Shown: positions 1 through 9,114 of the stretch, in pieces
Layout: each line of letters begins with the position of its first letter
How positions within the stretch are numbered: the first letter of the stretch is position 1
DNA from: Lottiidibacillus patelloidae
Lineage (GTDB): Bacteria; Bacillota; Bacilli; Bacillales; SA5d-4
NCBI RefSeq assembly: GCF_002262935.1
Contig: NZ_NPIA01000005.1
Coordinates: 222,485 to 286,484, forward strand
Direction: 5' to 3'
DNA length: 64,000 nucleotides
Notes under the pieces: model-generated
Seen by the model: only the letters and a program-made list of their open reading frames with translations
Told to the model about the DNA's origin: nothing
Database searches by the model: none
Made by a program: the position numbers and the translations under genes

Positions 1-426
1 CATATTTTATGGAAACATGTTCGTCCCCATTTGTTTGCCAGAGTAGCAATCATTTATGGACAGCAAGTCGTTCAAGTGCTACTTGTTTTAGCTCATTTAG
101 GTTTGTTTGCGCTGTTTTTAGGAGGCACTGATATTTGTTACAATTGCATGGGAGATCCACCGAAAACAATGACCTATGAATGGTCTGGAATGCTTGGTAA
201 TTCTCATATGTCTTTCCAAACAAACGCGAAATGGATTTTCCTTGCGCCAATAATATTTTTTGCCGTATCCATATTAGCAATGAACTTTATGATTGAAGGA
301 TTTAAACGAGTGATGACTGACAGGAGCTATCTACTAACAAAAGTGAAAAAGAAAAAGAAAGCTAGCAAAAACGAGAATGTGGTTATCCAAAGTGAGATGT
401 TTGAGTTAAGTAGTTCGAAACATTAA
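1..426 (+). CDS. ABC transporter permease, C-terminal part (OppC/DppC-like)
   Basis: The reading frame is open from the first base to a TAA at 424-426, so the 5' part lies outside the window. The 141 visible residues show the C-terminal layout of BPD-type (peptide/nickel family) permeases: a conserved HVRPHLFAR stretch, a hydrophobic helix, a short external loop with two cysteines (ICYNC), a YEWSGML segment where the family usually has 'WG.ml', a further hydrophobic segment and the closing helix ending near GFKRVM. It would form the membrane channel of an importer for peptides or similar solutes. The tail after the last helix is unusually long and lysine-rich (KVKKKKK). Substrate cannot be told. 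The partner genes must lie upstream. Confidence 0.7.
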   Translation, partial: HILWKHVRPHLFARVAIIYGQQVVQVLLVLAHLGLFALFLGGTDICYNCMGDPPKTMTYEWSGMLGNSHMSFQTNAKWIFLAPIIFFAVSILAMNFMIEGFKRVMTDRSYLLTKVKKKKKASKNENVVIQSEMFELSSSKH

Positions 427-500
427 GAGTAATAATTTGCGGTTTTCATTATAAACTGGTAAATGTTTTTTAAAACTGAGGGGCTTTTGCTTTTCAGTTT

Positions 501-723
501 TTTCTTTTATCTCACTCAAAGTATTCCAGTTCATACGTCGCTAACCAGTCGTCTCAGCTTTTCTTTATTTGATCCAGCTTCAGCAATCAACGTCTAGAAA
601 GCTTCACACTCTTGATTTCGATAAGTCTACATCGAATAGCATTGCTATTCGTGTATCCTTTATCTCAATCAGAGTGTTCCACCTTTTACGCCGTTAAACG
701 ATTGCTTCAGCTTTTCTTTATTT
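501..723 (+). repeat. Family B intergenic repeat, one partial and one full unit
   Basis: The gap between the permease and ywiB (427-783) is mostly this repeat. A full unit starts at GATCCAGCTTCAG (571) and ends at TTCAGCTTTTCTTTATTT (about 723). A partial unit, matching only the second half, precedes it at 501-570. The same sequence recurs inverted at 17704-17915 and twice in direct tandem at 36817-37124. Inside the full unit a hairpin CGAATAGC-ATT-GCTATTCG lies at about 633-651. The corresponding positions in other copies have different bases that still pair. No coding capacity is supported. Confidence 0.75.
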
Positions 724-750
724 GCAGTTTTGCCAATTTGTCTTTATAAT
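722..750 (+). promoter_or_regulatory. Sigma-A promoter candidate for ywiB-argS
   Basis: TTGCAG (722-727) and a perfect TATAAT (745-750) are separated by 17 bp. The -35 is weak (3 of 6). The position, directly after the repeat and 34 bp before the chosen ywiB start, fits. Confidence 0.5.
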
Positions 751-783
751 ATTGAAGTTAATATAGTTAAGGACGTGCATGAA

Positions 784-1221
784 ATGAAACAAGCTTCAAC
801 TGGGCAACCTGTAAATGTAAAAGTAGTAACTGAAATGCGTAATGGTCCACAAAAAGAGACAATGACGCAAAACTCAAAAGGAATGCGTTATTTAAAGGGT
901 GATACTACATATTTTCGTTATGAAGAAAAGTTAGCAGAAGAAGCGACTGTTGATACTACTGTTAAAGTGTCAGGTGAAAGTGTAACAGTAATTAGAAAAG
1001 GTGCGGTTACGATGAAGCAACTTTTTCGCAGGCATGAAGTAACGGCTTCTACATATCGAAGTGTCCACGGACCAATGGAGATGGAAACGAAAACTGACAT
1101 GCTTAAATACGAATGGAATGATCGAAAAGCATCAGGGAAATTGACTTTATCATATATGTTAACGTTGCAAGGTGAACAAGTAGGAAGACATAAATTAACG
1201 TTTCTAATTGAGGAGGTTTAA
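784..1221 (+). CDS. ywiB: YwiB-like DUF1934 beta-barrel protein
   Basis: A 145-residue soluble protein without signal peptide or membrane segment. Its sequence pattern ([10 protein letters not shown] near the N-terminus, [17 protein letters not shown] and a final FLIEE) fits the DUF1934/YwiB family, a small calycin-like beta barrel of unknown function. In B. subtilis ywiB also sits directly before argS, and here only two bases separate them, so the pair is almost certainly cotranscribed. I chose the ATG at 784 because AAGGA lies 10 bases upstream and a TATAAT box ends 33 bases before it. An in-frame GTG at 775 is possible. Family membership rests on motif memory and gene order. Confidence 0.75.
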   Translation: MKQASTGQPVNVKVVTEMRNGPQKETMTQNSKGMRYLKGDTTYFRYEEKLAEEATVDTTVKVSGESVTVIRKGAVTMKQLFRRHEVTASTYRSVHGPMEMETKTDMLKYEWNDRKASGKLTLSYMLTLQGEQVGRHKLTFLIEEV

Positions 1222-1223
1222 AG

Positions 1224-2894
1224 ATGAATACGGTAGAGAAAGTGCAGGCTCTTTTAAAGGAAGAAATTAAACAAGCTGTCTTAGCTGCTGGATTAGCAGA
1301 AGAAGCGCAAATTCCAGAAGTAATCTTAGAAACACCGAAAGATAAAGCACACGGTGATTATGCAACAAACATGGCGATGCAGTTAGCTCGTATTGCAAAA
1401 AAAGCGCCACGTGCAATTGCCGATGAAATCGTAGCTAATGTAAATAAAGAACGTGGTTCCATTGAAAAGATTGAAATTGCAGGACCAGGGTTCATTAATT
1501 TTCACATGAATAACAGCTATTTACTAGAGCTTATTCCAGCGGTGTTATCAGCTGGAGAAGAATACGGAAAAACAAACACAGGTAACGGAAAAAAGGTACA
1601 AAATGAGTTTGTATCAGCGAATCCGACTGGTAGTTTGCATTTAGGCCATGCTCGTGGAGCGGCTGTAGGTGACACGATGTGTAATATTCTTGCGAAAGCA
1701 GGCTATGACATCTCTCGTGAATACTACATTAATGATGCTGGAAATCAAATTCATAATTTAGCTACTTCAATTGAAGCTCGTTATTTTCAATCATTAGGCT
1801 TAGAAAAAGAAATGCCAGAAGACGGCTATCACGGACAAGACATTATTGGTTTTGGTGAAGACTTAGCAAAAAATCACGGCGATAAATTTGTTCATGCTGA
1901 TGATGAAGAACGTTATGAGTTTTTCCGTGCTTACGGTTTAAAGCGTGAGTTAGATAAATTGAAAAAAGATTTAGGTGACTTTGGCGTTCATTTCGACGTT
2001 TGGTATTCTGAAACATCTTTATATGAAACTGGGAAAGTGAAGGAAGTTTTAGAAACATTGCAAGAAAAAGGGGAAACATATGAACAAGATGGAGCACTTT
2101 GGTTCCGTTCAACGGCATATGGCGATGATAAAGATCGCGTACTCGTTAAATCAGACGGTTCATATACGTATTTAACGCCTGATATTGCTTACCACCATGA
2201 TAAACTAAAACGAGGGTTTGAACAGTTAATTAACATTTGGGGAGCGGACCATCACGGCTACATTCCACGTATGAAAGCAGCAATCCAAGCGTTAGGCTAT
2301 GATAAAAAACAGCTTCACGTTCAAATTATCCAAATGGTTAATTTGTTCCAAAATGGCGAAAAAGTGAAGATGAGTAAACGTACAGGGAAAGCTGTTACAC
2401 TTCGTGAATTAATGGAAGAAGTTGGCGTCGATGCAATGCGTTATTTCTTTGCAATGAGAAGTTCTGATTCACATCTTGATTTTGATATGGACTTAGCCGT
2501 ATCAAAGTCGAATGAAAATCCAGTTTACTATGTGCAGTATGCACACGCCCGTATTTGTAGTATACTTCGTCAAGGAGAAGAGTTGGGCTTATCTTATGAC
2601 GGCGAAATAGACCTTTCGTTAATTTCTTCTGAAAAGGAAATGGAATTATTGAAAAAAGTTGGGGAGCTTCCTCAGGCTGTTTCAGAAGCTGCAGAAAAGT
2701 TAATGCCACATCGCATTACAAACTATGCGTTCGAGTTAGCTGCAACGCTTCACAGTTTCTACAATGCGGAAAAAGTATTAGATGAAAGTAATAAAGAGAA
2801 GAGCCAAGCTCGTTTAGCGTTAGTAAAAAGTGTACAAATTACACTGCAAAATACATTAAAGCTTATCGGTGTGTCTGCTCCAGAACGTATGTAA
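1224..2894 (+). CDS. argS: Arginyl-tRNA synthetase
   Basis: Class I aminoacyl-tRNA synthetase that charges tRNA-Arg using ATP. The 556 residues are full length for the bacterial enzyme. The N-terminal arginyl-tRNA synthetase-specific (Add-1) domain covers about residues 1-90. The class I signature HLGH is at residues 139-142 in [15 protein letters not shown], and the KMSKS-type loop KMSKR is at 382-386. The C-terminal DALR-type anticodon-binding domain runs from about 430 and ends in the typical APERM. An AGGAGG ribosome binding site inside the end of ywiB precedes the ATG. No T-box leader is present because the gene follows ywiB directly. Confidence 0.98.
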   Translation: MNTVEKVQALLKEEIKQAVLAAGLAEEAQIPEVILETPKDKAHGDYATNMAMQLARIAKKAPRAIADEIVANVNKERGSIEKIEIAGPGFINFHMNNSYLLELIPAVLSAGEEYGKTNTGNGKKVQNEFVSANPTGSLHLGHARGAAVGDTMCNILAKAGYDISREYYINDAGNQIHNLATSIEARYFQSLGLEKEMPEDGYHGQDIIGFGEDLAKNHGDKFVHADDEERYEFFRAYGLKRELDKLKKDLGDFGVHFDVWYSETSLYETGKVKEVLETLQEKGETYEQDGALWFRSTAYGDDKDRVLVKSDGSYTYLTPDIAYHHDKLKRGFEQLINIWGADHHGYIPRMKAAIQALGYDKKQLHVQIIQMVNLFQNGEKVKMSKRTGKAVTLRELMEEVGVDAMRYFFAMRSSDSHLDFDMDLAVSKSNENPVYYVQYAHARICSILRQGEELGLSYDGEIDLSLISSEKEMELLKKVGELPQAVSEAAEKLMPHRITNYAFELAATLHSFYNAEKVLDESNKEKSQARLALVKSVQITLQNTLKLIGVSAPERM

Positions 2895-2931
2895 TTAAAA
2901 AGTGCAACAGCATGAGAAATGAGGTGACAAC

Positions 2932-3093
2932 ATGAGAGAGATATTATTATCTTTAATCACAGGTGGAATTGTAGGTTTTGTTTTTGCTTTATTTAAATTA
3001 CCAATTCCAGCGCCACCCGTACTATCAGGTGTAATCGGTATTGTTGGAGTTTACGGTGGATATAAAATATTCATGCACTTCTTCGGTGCGTAA
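2932..3093 (+). CDS. Small XapX/DUF1427-family membrane protein
   Basis: A 53-residue reading frame with ATG at 2932 preceded by GAGGTGA. Two hydrophobic segments (about residues 4-21 and 28-48) flank the motif KLPIPAPPVLSGVIGIVG. Proline-rich PIPAPP followed by GxxGIxGxYxGY is the hallmark of the DUF1427/XapX domain, usually found alone in very short proteins or next to transporters. Function is unknown. It lies 37 bp after argS and just before a strong terminator, so it is probably the last gene of the ywiB-argS transcript. Confidence 0.75.
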   Translation: MREILLSLITGGIVGFVFALFKLPIPAPPVLSGVIGIVGVYGGYKIFMHFFGA

Positions 3094-3101
3094 AATAGAA
3101 A

Positions 3102-3137
3102 AGGTCTGAAGCGCAAATGCGTTTCAGACCTTTTTTT
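3102..3137 (+). terminator. Rho-independent terminator after the argS operon
   Basis: A 13-bp stem (AGGTCTGAAGCGC with a loop AAAT and its near-perfect complement, one G-T pair) followed by seven T. The T run overlaps the minus-strand stop codon of uvsE, so convergent transcripts meet here. Confidence 0.9.
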
Positions 3138-4089
3138 ATAACTCAATTACGCCGCCAGCAACACGCTTTATCCCGCGCTTTTTCTCCAGCTCATCCATCA
3201 ATTTTAATACGGCTTTATCCTTTGCCTTTGCTTCAATCATTATATCAACATCTTCTCCAATTTCTTTTAACAACTTTAATAAGGGATCAAAGTAATCTAT
3301 ATCAATATAATCTGAATGTGCACGATACATCTTTTCGGACTTTGGTGATGACATATGCAATTTCGGCACTAAAGGCGAATCTGACCATGTCTCATATATT
3401 TCAGGTAACAATTGCTCTAAAGGTGTCTCGCATAGATTTGCTAAATGGTGATGATAATCAAAGACCATTTTGACATTATGTTGTTGGCAGACGCGCAACG
3501 TTTCCTCCGTTGTGTACGTTTTATCATCATTTTCAAGTGTTGTAACCTTTCGGATTTCTTCAGGAATAAGCGGGAAATTTTGATCAAAACGTTTTAGTGC
3601 TTTTTCTTTATCGCCATAAGCACCGCCAACATGAATGTTAATGACAGCTTCATCTTCTAATCCCATAGCTTTAAAGATGTCGTAATGATATTGCATATCT
3701 TTAATCGCATTTTCCGTTACTTTCTTGCGATCACTCGTAAAAAGTGTAAATTGATTCGGGTGTAAACTCGTCCGTATGCCATGTTTCTTTACAAGGGTAC
3801 CAATCTCTTTGAGTAGTTTTTTGTATGGTTTGACAAAGTCCCAACCAGCCTCAGGGTGTGTTGCTAATGGCACTACAGAAGAAGACATCCGATACAATGG
3901 GATACCGTGGGCAATGTTGAAATGTACCATTCGTTTTGTGTTTTCAAAATTAATTTTCGTAATTCGCAAAAGTTTTTCTTTCCGTTCTGTTTCATCTAGC
4001 TTTTCCCAACTAGTAAAGGTCATTGTTTTAGAAGCAGACGAATCCCATAACGATAAAGCCTGAGATACATAACCGAAGCGAATACGCAT
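3136..4089 (-). CDS. uvsE: UV damage endonuclease UvsE
   Basis: UVDE-type DNA repair endonuclease. It nicks DNA immediately 5' of UV photoproducts and starts an excision pathway independent of UvrABC. The 317 residues fit the family: the N-terminus MRIRFGYVSQAL, the RMSSSVVPLATHPE block, the SLHPNQF motif, VINIHVGGAYGDK, FDYHHHLAN and KLHMSSPK supply the histidines, glutamates and aspartates that coordinate metal ions in a TIM-barrel active site. A GGAGGG site precedes the ATG. It is the second gene after cardiolipin synthase on the minus strand (24 bp gap), as ywjD follows ywjE in B. subtilis. It probably protects spores or vegetative cells against UV. Confidence 0.95.
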   Translation of the reverse strand: MRIRFGYVSQALSLWDSSASKTMTFTSWEKLDETERKEKLLRITKINFENTKRMVHFNIAHGIPLYRMSSSVVPLATHPEAGWDFVKPYKKLLKEIGTLVKKHGIRTSLHPNQFTLFTSDRKKVTENAIKDMQYHYDIFKAMGLEDEAVINIHVGGAYGDKEKALKRFDQNFPLIPEEIRKVTTLENDDKTYTTEETLRVCQQHNVKMVFDYHHHLANLCETPLEQLLPEIYETWSDSPLVPKLHMSSPKSEKMYRAHSDYIDIDYFDPLLKLLKEIGEDVDIMIEAKAKDKAVLKLMDELEKKRGIKRVAGGVIEL

Positions 4090-4113
4090 CCTGTTCCCTC
4101 CATTTCTTATCTG

Positions 4114-5307
4114 TCATAAAAACCTAGCAAAAAGTGTACCAAACTTCTCTTCAATTCTTTCTTTTAAAGAGCGATTGTTGACAGTTTCCATCGTTACTTT
4201 CGCTGATAATTGAATATCATTGGAAAATGCTTGTTGTACTTTGCCGACAAAGACTTTGTCATAAATAAAACAATTCATTTCCTGATTTAAGTAAAAACTG
4301 CGCCTATCGAAATTTGCTGTCCCAATATCACATAGTTCATCATCAATAATGACTACCTTTGCGTGATAAAAACCTTCTGTAAATTGATAGATAGAACAAC
4401 CTGCATGTAAAAGTCCTTTTATATAAGGCATTGCTGCTTGTTTCACAAATAAGTGGTCAGATTTTTGGGGAAGAAGCAAGGTTACTTTAACTCCTTCCTT
4501 CGCCTTGCTTATTAATGCTTGTTGCACTCTTTTTCCAGGAATAAAATACGGTGTTCCAATCGTTATCGAGTATTTCGCCTTATCAAATAACTCTAAAAAG
4601 ATTTCTTCGACATGCGCGCCATCTGTTGGTTGTAGCTTAATTGGAATTTTCCCACTCACTAATTTTGGGTAGTATGAGGGAGCGTTCACCTTTACTTTTG
4701 TAGCGTCGTGCCAATCTTCAAGAAATTGTTGCTGTAAATCACATACGCCTTCTCCAGTAATTTTTAAATGAAAATCGCGCCAATGTCCAAGTTTTGGATC
4801 AAGCCCTAAATATTCATTTCCAACATTGAAGCCACCTAAAAAGCCAATTTTGCCATCGATGACACATATTTTGCGATGATTTCTTCGGTTTAATTTATAT
4901 AAAAAATAAGGGAATGTCGGTGTTTTTGCGAAGCTAAAGTGAATGCCATGATCTTTCAGATCTTTCCTTGTTGCTTTTGAAATATTCATGCTTCCGATTC
5001 TATCCACTAATAATCGGACAGTTACTCCTTGGTTTGCCTTTTCTTTCAAAAGGTGAAATAAGCGTTTGCTTATATCGTCTTCGCGAACGATATAAAAAAG
5101 AATATGAATATGATGAGAGGCTTCTTTAATATCATTAAATAGGGCAGAAAATAACCGTTCCCCCGTATTAAAAAGTTCACAATCACTTTGTCTTTGAGGG
5201 AAGCTTTTTTTTATAGTTGTCCTTTGATGTGTTCGTTTTCCAAGAGCAAAATCCAACCAAATGAGAAAAATGAACAGAACGATAGCTAAAATACTTATGT
5301 TTATCAA
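4114..5307 (-). CDS. clsB: Cardiolipin synthase (PLD family)
   Basis: Membrane enzyme that condenses two phosphatidylglycerols to cardiolipin and glycerol. It has one N-terminal transmembrane segment (residues about 3-23) and two phospholipase D domains with HxKxxxxD motifs, H144/K146/D151 in HRKICVIDG and a second one in HAKVVIIDD near residue 318. At 397 residues it is shorter than two-helix cardiolipin synthases and resembles B. subtilis YwjE (ClsB), which has the same neighbours. The start is TTG at 5307, preceded by a strong GGAGGGAGGG site. It is transcribed away from ywjF, with uvsE downstream in the same transcript. Confidence 0.9.
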   Translation of the reverse strand: MINISILAIVLFIFLIWLDFALGKRTHQRTTIKKSFPQRQSDCELFNTGERLFSALFNDIKEASHHIHILFYIVREDDISKRLFHLLKEKANQGVTVRLLVDRIGSMNISKATRKDLKDHGIHFSFAKTPTFPYFLYKLNRRNHRKICVIDGKIGFLGGFNVGNEYLGLDPKLGHWRDFHLKITGEGVCDLQQQFLEDWHDATKVKVNAPSYYPKLVSGKIPIKLQPTDGAHVEEIFLELFDKAKYSITIGTPYFIPGKRVQQALISKAKEGVKVTLLLPQKSDHLFVKQAAMPYIKGLLHAGCSIYQFTEGFYHAKVVIIDDELCDIGTANFDRRSFYLNQEMNCFIYDKVFVGKVQQAFSNDIQLSAKVTMETVNNRSLKERIEEKFGTLFARFL

Positions 5308-5396
5308 GGAAATACCCTCCCTCCAAAGTGAAGTGCGCTGTTTTTTAGTATGTCCAACTTATCGTTGTTCAACAGGTGAAAGTGGAAAAACAAGAG

Positions 5397-5427
5397 TTGA
5401 CTGAGCACTCGCTCACCGTGTTATAAT
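5397..5427 (+). promoter_or_regulatory. ywjF promoter with overlapping TetR-type operator
   Basis: A -35 TTGACT (5397-5402) and -10 TATAAT (5422-5427), with a somewhat long 19-bp spacer, contain the imperfect palindrome TGACTGAGCACTCGCTCA at 5398-5415. The half sites match the better palindrome at 7682-7699. Its position across the -35 and spacer is what a repressor site should have. The likely ligand is the TetR protein encoded at 13795. Confidence 0.65.
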
Positions 5428-5509
5428 AAAGTCAGAAAATTAAACCGTTTCTGAATTGAGAAACAAAATACAAACTATGTTCTAGCAATAAGAGAAAGGG
5501 GCAAAAAAC

Positions 5510-7630
5510 ATGGAAGCTTTACAACTTATTAACTGGCTTGCATTCATTTTTGTAACCGCTTACGCGTTCTTCTTATTCGGGTATGTAATTAAGACTCGTT
5601 ATGAGTACATTAAGCTCGGAAAAAAAGTTGAGTTTAACAACACAATGAAAGAGCGTATTAAAGCAGTACTTATTAATGTCTTCGGTCAAAAGAAACTTTT
5701 GAAAGATAAAAAGAGTGGAATTATTCACGTTATTTTCTTTTATGGATTTATACTCGTGCAATTCGGAGCGATCGACTTCGTTTGGAAAGGTTTAGCACCT
5801 GGAAGTCATTTGCCACTAGGTCCGATGTACCACGGTTTTACATTTTTCCAAGAAATTATAACGTTCTTAATTTTAGTTGCAGTATTTGCAGCATTTTACC
5901 GTCGTTATGTTGAGAAGTTAGTTCGCTTAAAGAGGGGTTTTAAAGCTGGACTTGTCCTTCTATTCATCGGTGGATTGATGTTAACTGTACTACTTGGAAA
6001 TGCAATGGATATTTTATGGAACGGCCAAGAAGTTGCTTGGTCTTGGTCAGAACCAATTGCATCAGGATTTGCGGTACTATTTGCAGGTTTACCAAAGGCT
6101 GCTGTCGTTACCTTATTCTTTGTGTTCTGGTGGATACATTTATTAATTTTATTAACATTTATGGTTTACGTTCCGCAATCGAAACATGCCCATTTAATTG
6201 CAGCTCCTTTAAATGTTTACTTAGGACGTACAGACAAGGTTGGTAAGCTTTCAACGATTGACTTTGAAGATGAAACGCAAGAGTCTTATGGTGTTGGCAA
6301 AATTGAAGACTTTAATCATAAACAACTTGTTGACTTATATGCTTGTGTTGAGTGTGGTCGTTGTACGAATGTTTGTCCGGCGACAGGTACAGGAAAAATG
6401 CTTTCACCAATGGACTTAATTGTCCGTCTGCGTGATCATTTAACGGAAAAAGGTGCGGCGATTACTTCTCGTCAGCCTTGGGTACCGACATTTGCTTTTT
6501 CAAACACTACTGGTAACCAATTAGCATTGCAAGCACAAGGTAAAGGGAATGAAGAATCTGCAGCAAGCCTTGCTTATGATGTTAGCTTAATTGGAGAAGT
6601 AATTACAGAAGAGGAAATTTGGGCTTGTACGACTTGTCGTAACTGTGAAGATCAATGTCCAGTAATGAATGAGCACGTTGATAAAATTATTGATATGCGT
6701 CGTTTCCTTGTTCTAAATGAAGGGAAAATGGATACAGATGCACAACGCGCTATGGTAAACATTGAACGTCAAGGTAACCCTTGGGGGATTAGTAAAAAAG
6801 AGCGTGAAAACTGGAGAGACCAATTCGAAGATGCTGTAATTCCGACAACAAAAGAACTGAAAAAAGCAGATGAAGATTTTGAATACCTGTTTTGGGTAAG
6901 TTCAATGGGATCTTACGATAATCGTAGTCAAAAGATTGCTGCAAGTTTAGCTCGTATTATGAACCATGCTGGAATTAAGTTTGCGATTTTAGGAAATAAC
7001 GAGAAAAACTCAGGTGATACAGCACGCCGCCTTGGAAATGAATTTTTATTCCAAGAAATCGCAACGAAAAACATCTCTACTTTTGAAAAGTACGATGTTA
7101 AGAAAATTATTACGATTGATCCACACGCGTACAACACATTTAAAAATGAGTACCCTGAATTTGGTCTAAATGCGGAAGTTTATCATCATACCGAACTTTT
7201 AGCGCAGTGGATAAAAGAAGGCCGTATTAAACCAACAGAGGAAGTTAATGAAACAATTACGTACCATGATTCATGTTACTTAGGACGCTATAACGAAGTA
7301 TATGAACCGCCTCGTGACATTTTAAAAGCTATTCCAGGAGTTAACGTTGTCGAGATGGAGCGTAACCGTGAAAAAGGAATGTGCTGTGGTGCTGGTGGTG
7401 GCTTAATGTGGACGGAAGAAACAGTTGGAACTCGTATTAATGTTGCTCGAACAGAACAAGCATTAGAAGTTGCACCAACAATGATTGGTTCAGGTTGTCC
7501 ATATTGCTTAACAATGATCAGTGATGGTACAAAAGCAAAAGAAGTAGAAGATAAAGTACAAACTTTAGATATCGTCGAAATTTTAGAGAAGTCCGTCATC
7601 GGAGATAAAACAGAAGAAGTTGTTCATTAA
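5510..7630 (+). CDS. ywjF: Membrane Fe-S oxidoreductase YwjF (ETF:menaquinone reductase type)
   Basis: A 706-residue membrane iron-sulfur protein. The N-terminal third (to about 235) has five to six transmembrane helices resembling a NarI-like b-type cytochrome. Then come two 4Fe-4S ferredoxin-like motifs, CVECGRCTNVCPATG and CTTCRNCEDQCPV, and a C-terminal CCG domain (DSCYLGR, GMCCGAGGG, SGCPYC) of the heterodisulfide-reductase type. Related proteins next to acyl-CoA dehydrogenase and ETF genes are thought to pass electrons from acyl-CoA oxidation to menaquinone. Its position as first gene of this beta-oxidation block supports that. No etfAB is in the window. The start ATG has GAGAAAGGGG upstream. 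Confidence 0.85.
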   Translation: MEALQLINWLAFIFVTAYAFFLFGYVIKTRYEYIKLGKKVEFNNTMKERIKAVLINVFGQKKLLKDKKSGIIHVIFFYGFILVQFGAIDFVWKGLAPGSHLPLGPMYHGFTFFQEIITFLILVAVFAAFYRRYVEKLVRLKRGFKAGLVLLFIGGLMLTVLLGNAMDILWNGQEVAWSWSEPIASGFAVLFAGLPKAAVVTLFFVFWWIHLLILLTFMVYVPQSKHAHLIAAPLNVYLGRTDKVGKLSTIDFEDETQESYGVGKIEDFNHKQLVDLYACVECGRCTNVCPATGTGKMLSPMDLIVRLRDHLTEKGAAITSRQPWVPTFAFSNTTGNQLALQAQGKGNEESAASLAYDVSLIGEVITEEEIWACTTCRNCEDQCPVMNEHVDKIIDMRRFLVLNEGKMDTDAQRAMVNIERQGNPWGISKKERENWRDQFEDAVIPTTKELKKADEDFEYLFWVSSMGSYDNRSQKIAASLARIMNHAGIKFAILGNNEKNSGDTARRLGNEFLFQEIATKNISTFEKYDVKKIITIDPHAYNTFKNEYPEFGLNAEVYHHTELLAQWIKEGRIKPTEEVNETITYHDSCYLGRYNEVYEPPRDILKAIPGVNVVEMERNREKGMCCGAGGGLMWTEETVGTRINVARTEQALEVAPTMIGSGCPYCLTMISDGTKAKEVEDKVQTLDIVEILEKSVIGDKTEEVVH

Positions 7631-7631
7631 T

Positions 7632-7672
7632 AAAGGGATGTTGTGTACAACTATGTGCACAACTCCTTTCTG
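7632..7672 (+). terminator. Hairpin after ywjF (terminator or attenuator)
   Basis: AAAGGGATGTTGTG and its complement CACAACTCCTTT form an interrupted stem-loop ending in CTTTCTGT. The T tract is poor, so it may only partly end transcription before the thiolase gene. Confidence 0.45.
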
Positions 7673-7681
7673 TATCAACCG

Positions 7682-7699
7682 TGACTGAGCGTTCAGTCA
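7682..7699. promoter_or_regulatory. Palindromic TetR-type operator before the thiolase gene
   Basis: TGACTGAGCGTTCAGTCA is an 18-bp inverted repeat with one central mismatch. It follows the same pattern as the known B. subtilis FadR box (TGAATGA, four bases, TCATTCA, from memory) and the related site at 5398-5415. It lies 41 bp before the thiolase start codon. Confidence 0.7.
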
Positions 7700-7739
7700 A
7701 AGAAAACGTTTTTATCAACTAATAGGGGGATTTTTTATT

Positions 7740-8918
7740 ATGAGTAAAACAGTTATTTTAAGTGGAGTACGTACACCTTTCGGAAAATTTGGAGGAGCAT
7801 TAAGTTCGTTTAAAGCAGCAGAACTAGGTGGAATTGCAATTAAAGAAGCGGTTAATCGTGCTGGAGTAAGCGGTGAAGATGTAGGTGAAGTTATCATGGG
7901 CACAGTCTTACAAGGTGGGCAAGGACAATTACCTTCACGCCAAGCGTCTCGCAATGCAGGATTACCTTGGAATGTTAAGACAGAAACAATTAATAAAGTG
8001 TGTGCCTCTGGCATGCGTGCAGTAACGCTAGGAGATGTGTTAATTCGCTCAGGTGAAGAAGAAGTTATAGTTGCAGGTGGTATGGAATCAATGAGTAATG
8101 CGCCATATTTCTTACCTGATGCTCGCTGGGGCATGCGTATGGGAGATAAAGGTGCAGTAGATATGATGGTTCATGATGGCTTAACGTGTGCCTTCAATGA
8201 CGTGCATATGGGGATTTACGGAAGTAAAACTGCTAGTGAATTAGAAATCTCTCGTGAGGAACAAGATAAATGGTCATACAACAGTCACCAAAAAGCTACT
8301 GCGGCAATGGAAAAAGGTTTATTTGCAGACGAGATCGTATCTGTCGAAGTGCCACAACGTCGCGGTGAGCCAATTGTTGTTGATAAAGATGAGGCACCAC
8401 GTGGGGATACAACAGTTGAAAAATTAGCGAAACTACGCCCAGTATTTTCAGCTGATGGAACGATAACTGCTGGTAATGCACCTGGAATAAATGATGGGGC
8501 AGCTGCTTTAGTATTAATGTCTGAAGAGCGTGCAGCAAAAGAAGGTCACAAGCCAATGGCAACAATTCTAGCGCATACGGCAATTGCGATTGAAGCGGAA
8601 GATTTCCCGAAAACACCTGGATTAGTTATTAATGAGCTTCTAAAGAAAACAGGAAAATCATTAAATGATATCGATTTATTTGAAGTAAACGAAGCATTTG
8701 CAGCGGTAGCACTAGCTAGTGGAAAGCTTGCAGAACTTGATGAAGCAAAAGTTAATGTTAACGGTGGTGCAGTTGCATTAGGTCATCCAATCGGTGCAAG
8801 TGGTGCCCGTATTATTATTACATTAATTCATGAACTGAAGCGTCGTGGTGGTGGAATCGGTGTTGCTGCAATTTGTAGCGGTGGCGGTCAAGGTGATGCG
8901 ATTATGGTAGAAGTGTAA
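7740..8918 (+). CDS. mmgA: Acetyl-CoA C-acetyltransferase (thiolase)
   Basis: Thiolase of 392 residues. It splits 3-ketoacyl-CoA with CoA, or condenses two acetyl-CoA. The nucleophilic cysteine sits in [11 protein letters not shown] (about residue 88), the catalytic histidine in [11 protein letters not shown] and the second cysteine in [10 protein letters not shown]. The motif NEAFA is also present. It is a soluble tetrameric enzyme by family. The gene begins the thiolase/hbd/acyl-CoA dehydrogenase series, equivalent in content to mmgABC of B. subtilis but placed here beside ywjF. An AGGGGGA site precedes the ATG. The symbol is by family only. Acetoacetyl-CoA and longer substrates cannot be distinguished from sequence. 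Confidence 0.93.
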   Translation: MSKTVILSGVRTPFGKFGGALSSFKAAELGGIAIKEAVNRAGVSGEDVGEVIMGTVLQGGQGQLPSRQASRNAGLPWNVKTETINKVCASGMRAVTLGDVLIRSGEEEVIVAGGMESMSNAPYFLPDARWGMRMGDKGAVDMMVHDGLTCAFNDVHMGIYGSKTASELEISREEQDKWSYNSHQKATAAMEKGLFADEIVSVEVPQRRGEPIVVDKDEAPRGDTTVEKLAKLRPVFSADGTITAGNAPGINDGAAALVLMSEERAAKEGHKPMATILAHTAIAIEAEDFPKTPGLVINELLKKTGKSLNDIDLFEVNEAFAAVALASGKLAELDEAKVNVNGGAVALGHPIGASGARIIITLIHELKRRGGGIGVAAICSGGGQGDAIMVEV

Positions 8919-8975
8919 AAAAATCTACTTAAGAATTTTTCAGAAAGTACACTATTCAATTCTTGCTGCAATCAC

Positions 8976-9071
8976 GAGACTCCAACGGGAACAGCACGAG
9001 TCCGAAGACCCCGCAGAAAACATTGATATGTTTTCTCAGGAGGATGGGGCCGTGCCCGTGGAAAGCGAGTG
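8976..9071 (+). repeat. Family A intergenic repeat, copy 1
   Basis: The gap between thiolase and hbd holds a copy of the element whose core reads GAGACTCCAACGGGAACAGC, then CCGAAGACCCCGCAG, an internal hairpin (GAAAACAT-TGAT-ATGTTTTC), then AGGAGGATGGGGCCGTG and CCCGTGGAAAGCGAGTG. The G/C-rich blocks of the two halves are mutually complementary, so the whole element can fold into one long stem-loop. Confidence 0.75.
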
Positions 9072-9114
9072 TATAGCAGAGGTTACTAGATAAATATATT
9101 TTGGAGGGTGAAAG

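Noticed and set aside
1180..1224. T-box leader for argS
   Set aside because: argS starts two bases after ywiB, leaving no room for a leader, and no T-box sequence was seen before ywiB.
3117..3473. A 118-codon plus-strand frame over the end of uvsE
   Set aside because: It is the antisense of conserved UvsE motifs and starts inside the terminator.
7700..7716. CcpA (cre) site near the thiolase start
   Set aside because: GAAAACGTTTTTA is close to the pattern but lacks the leading TG, and no functional context was clear.
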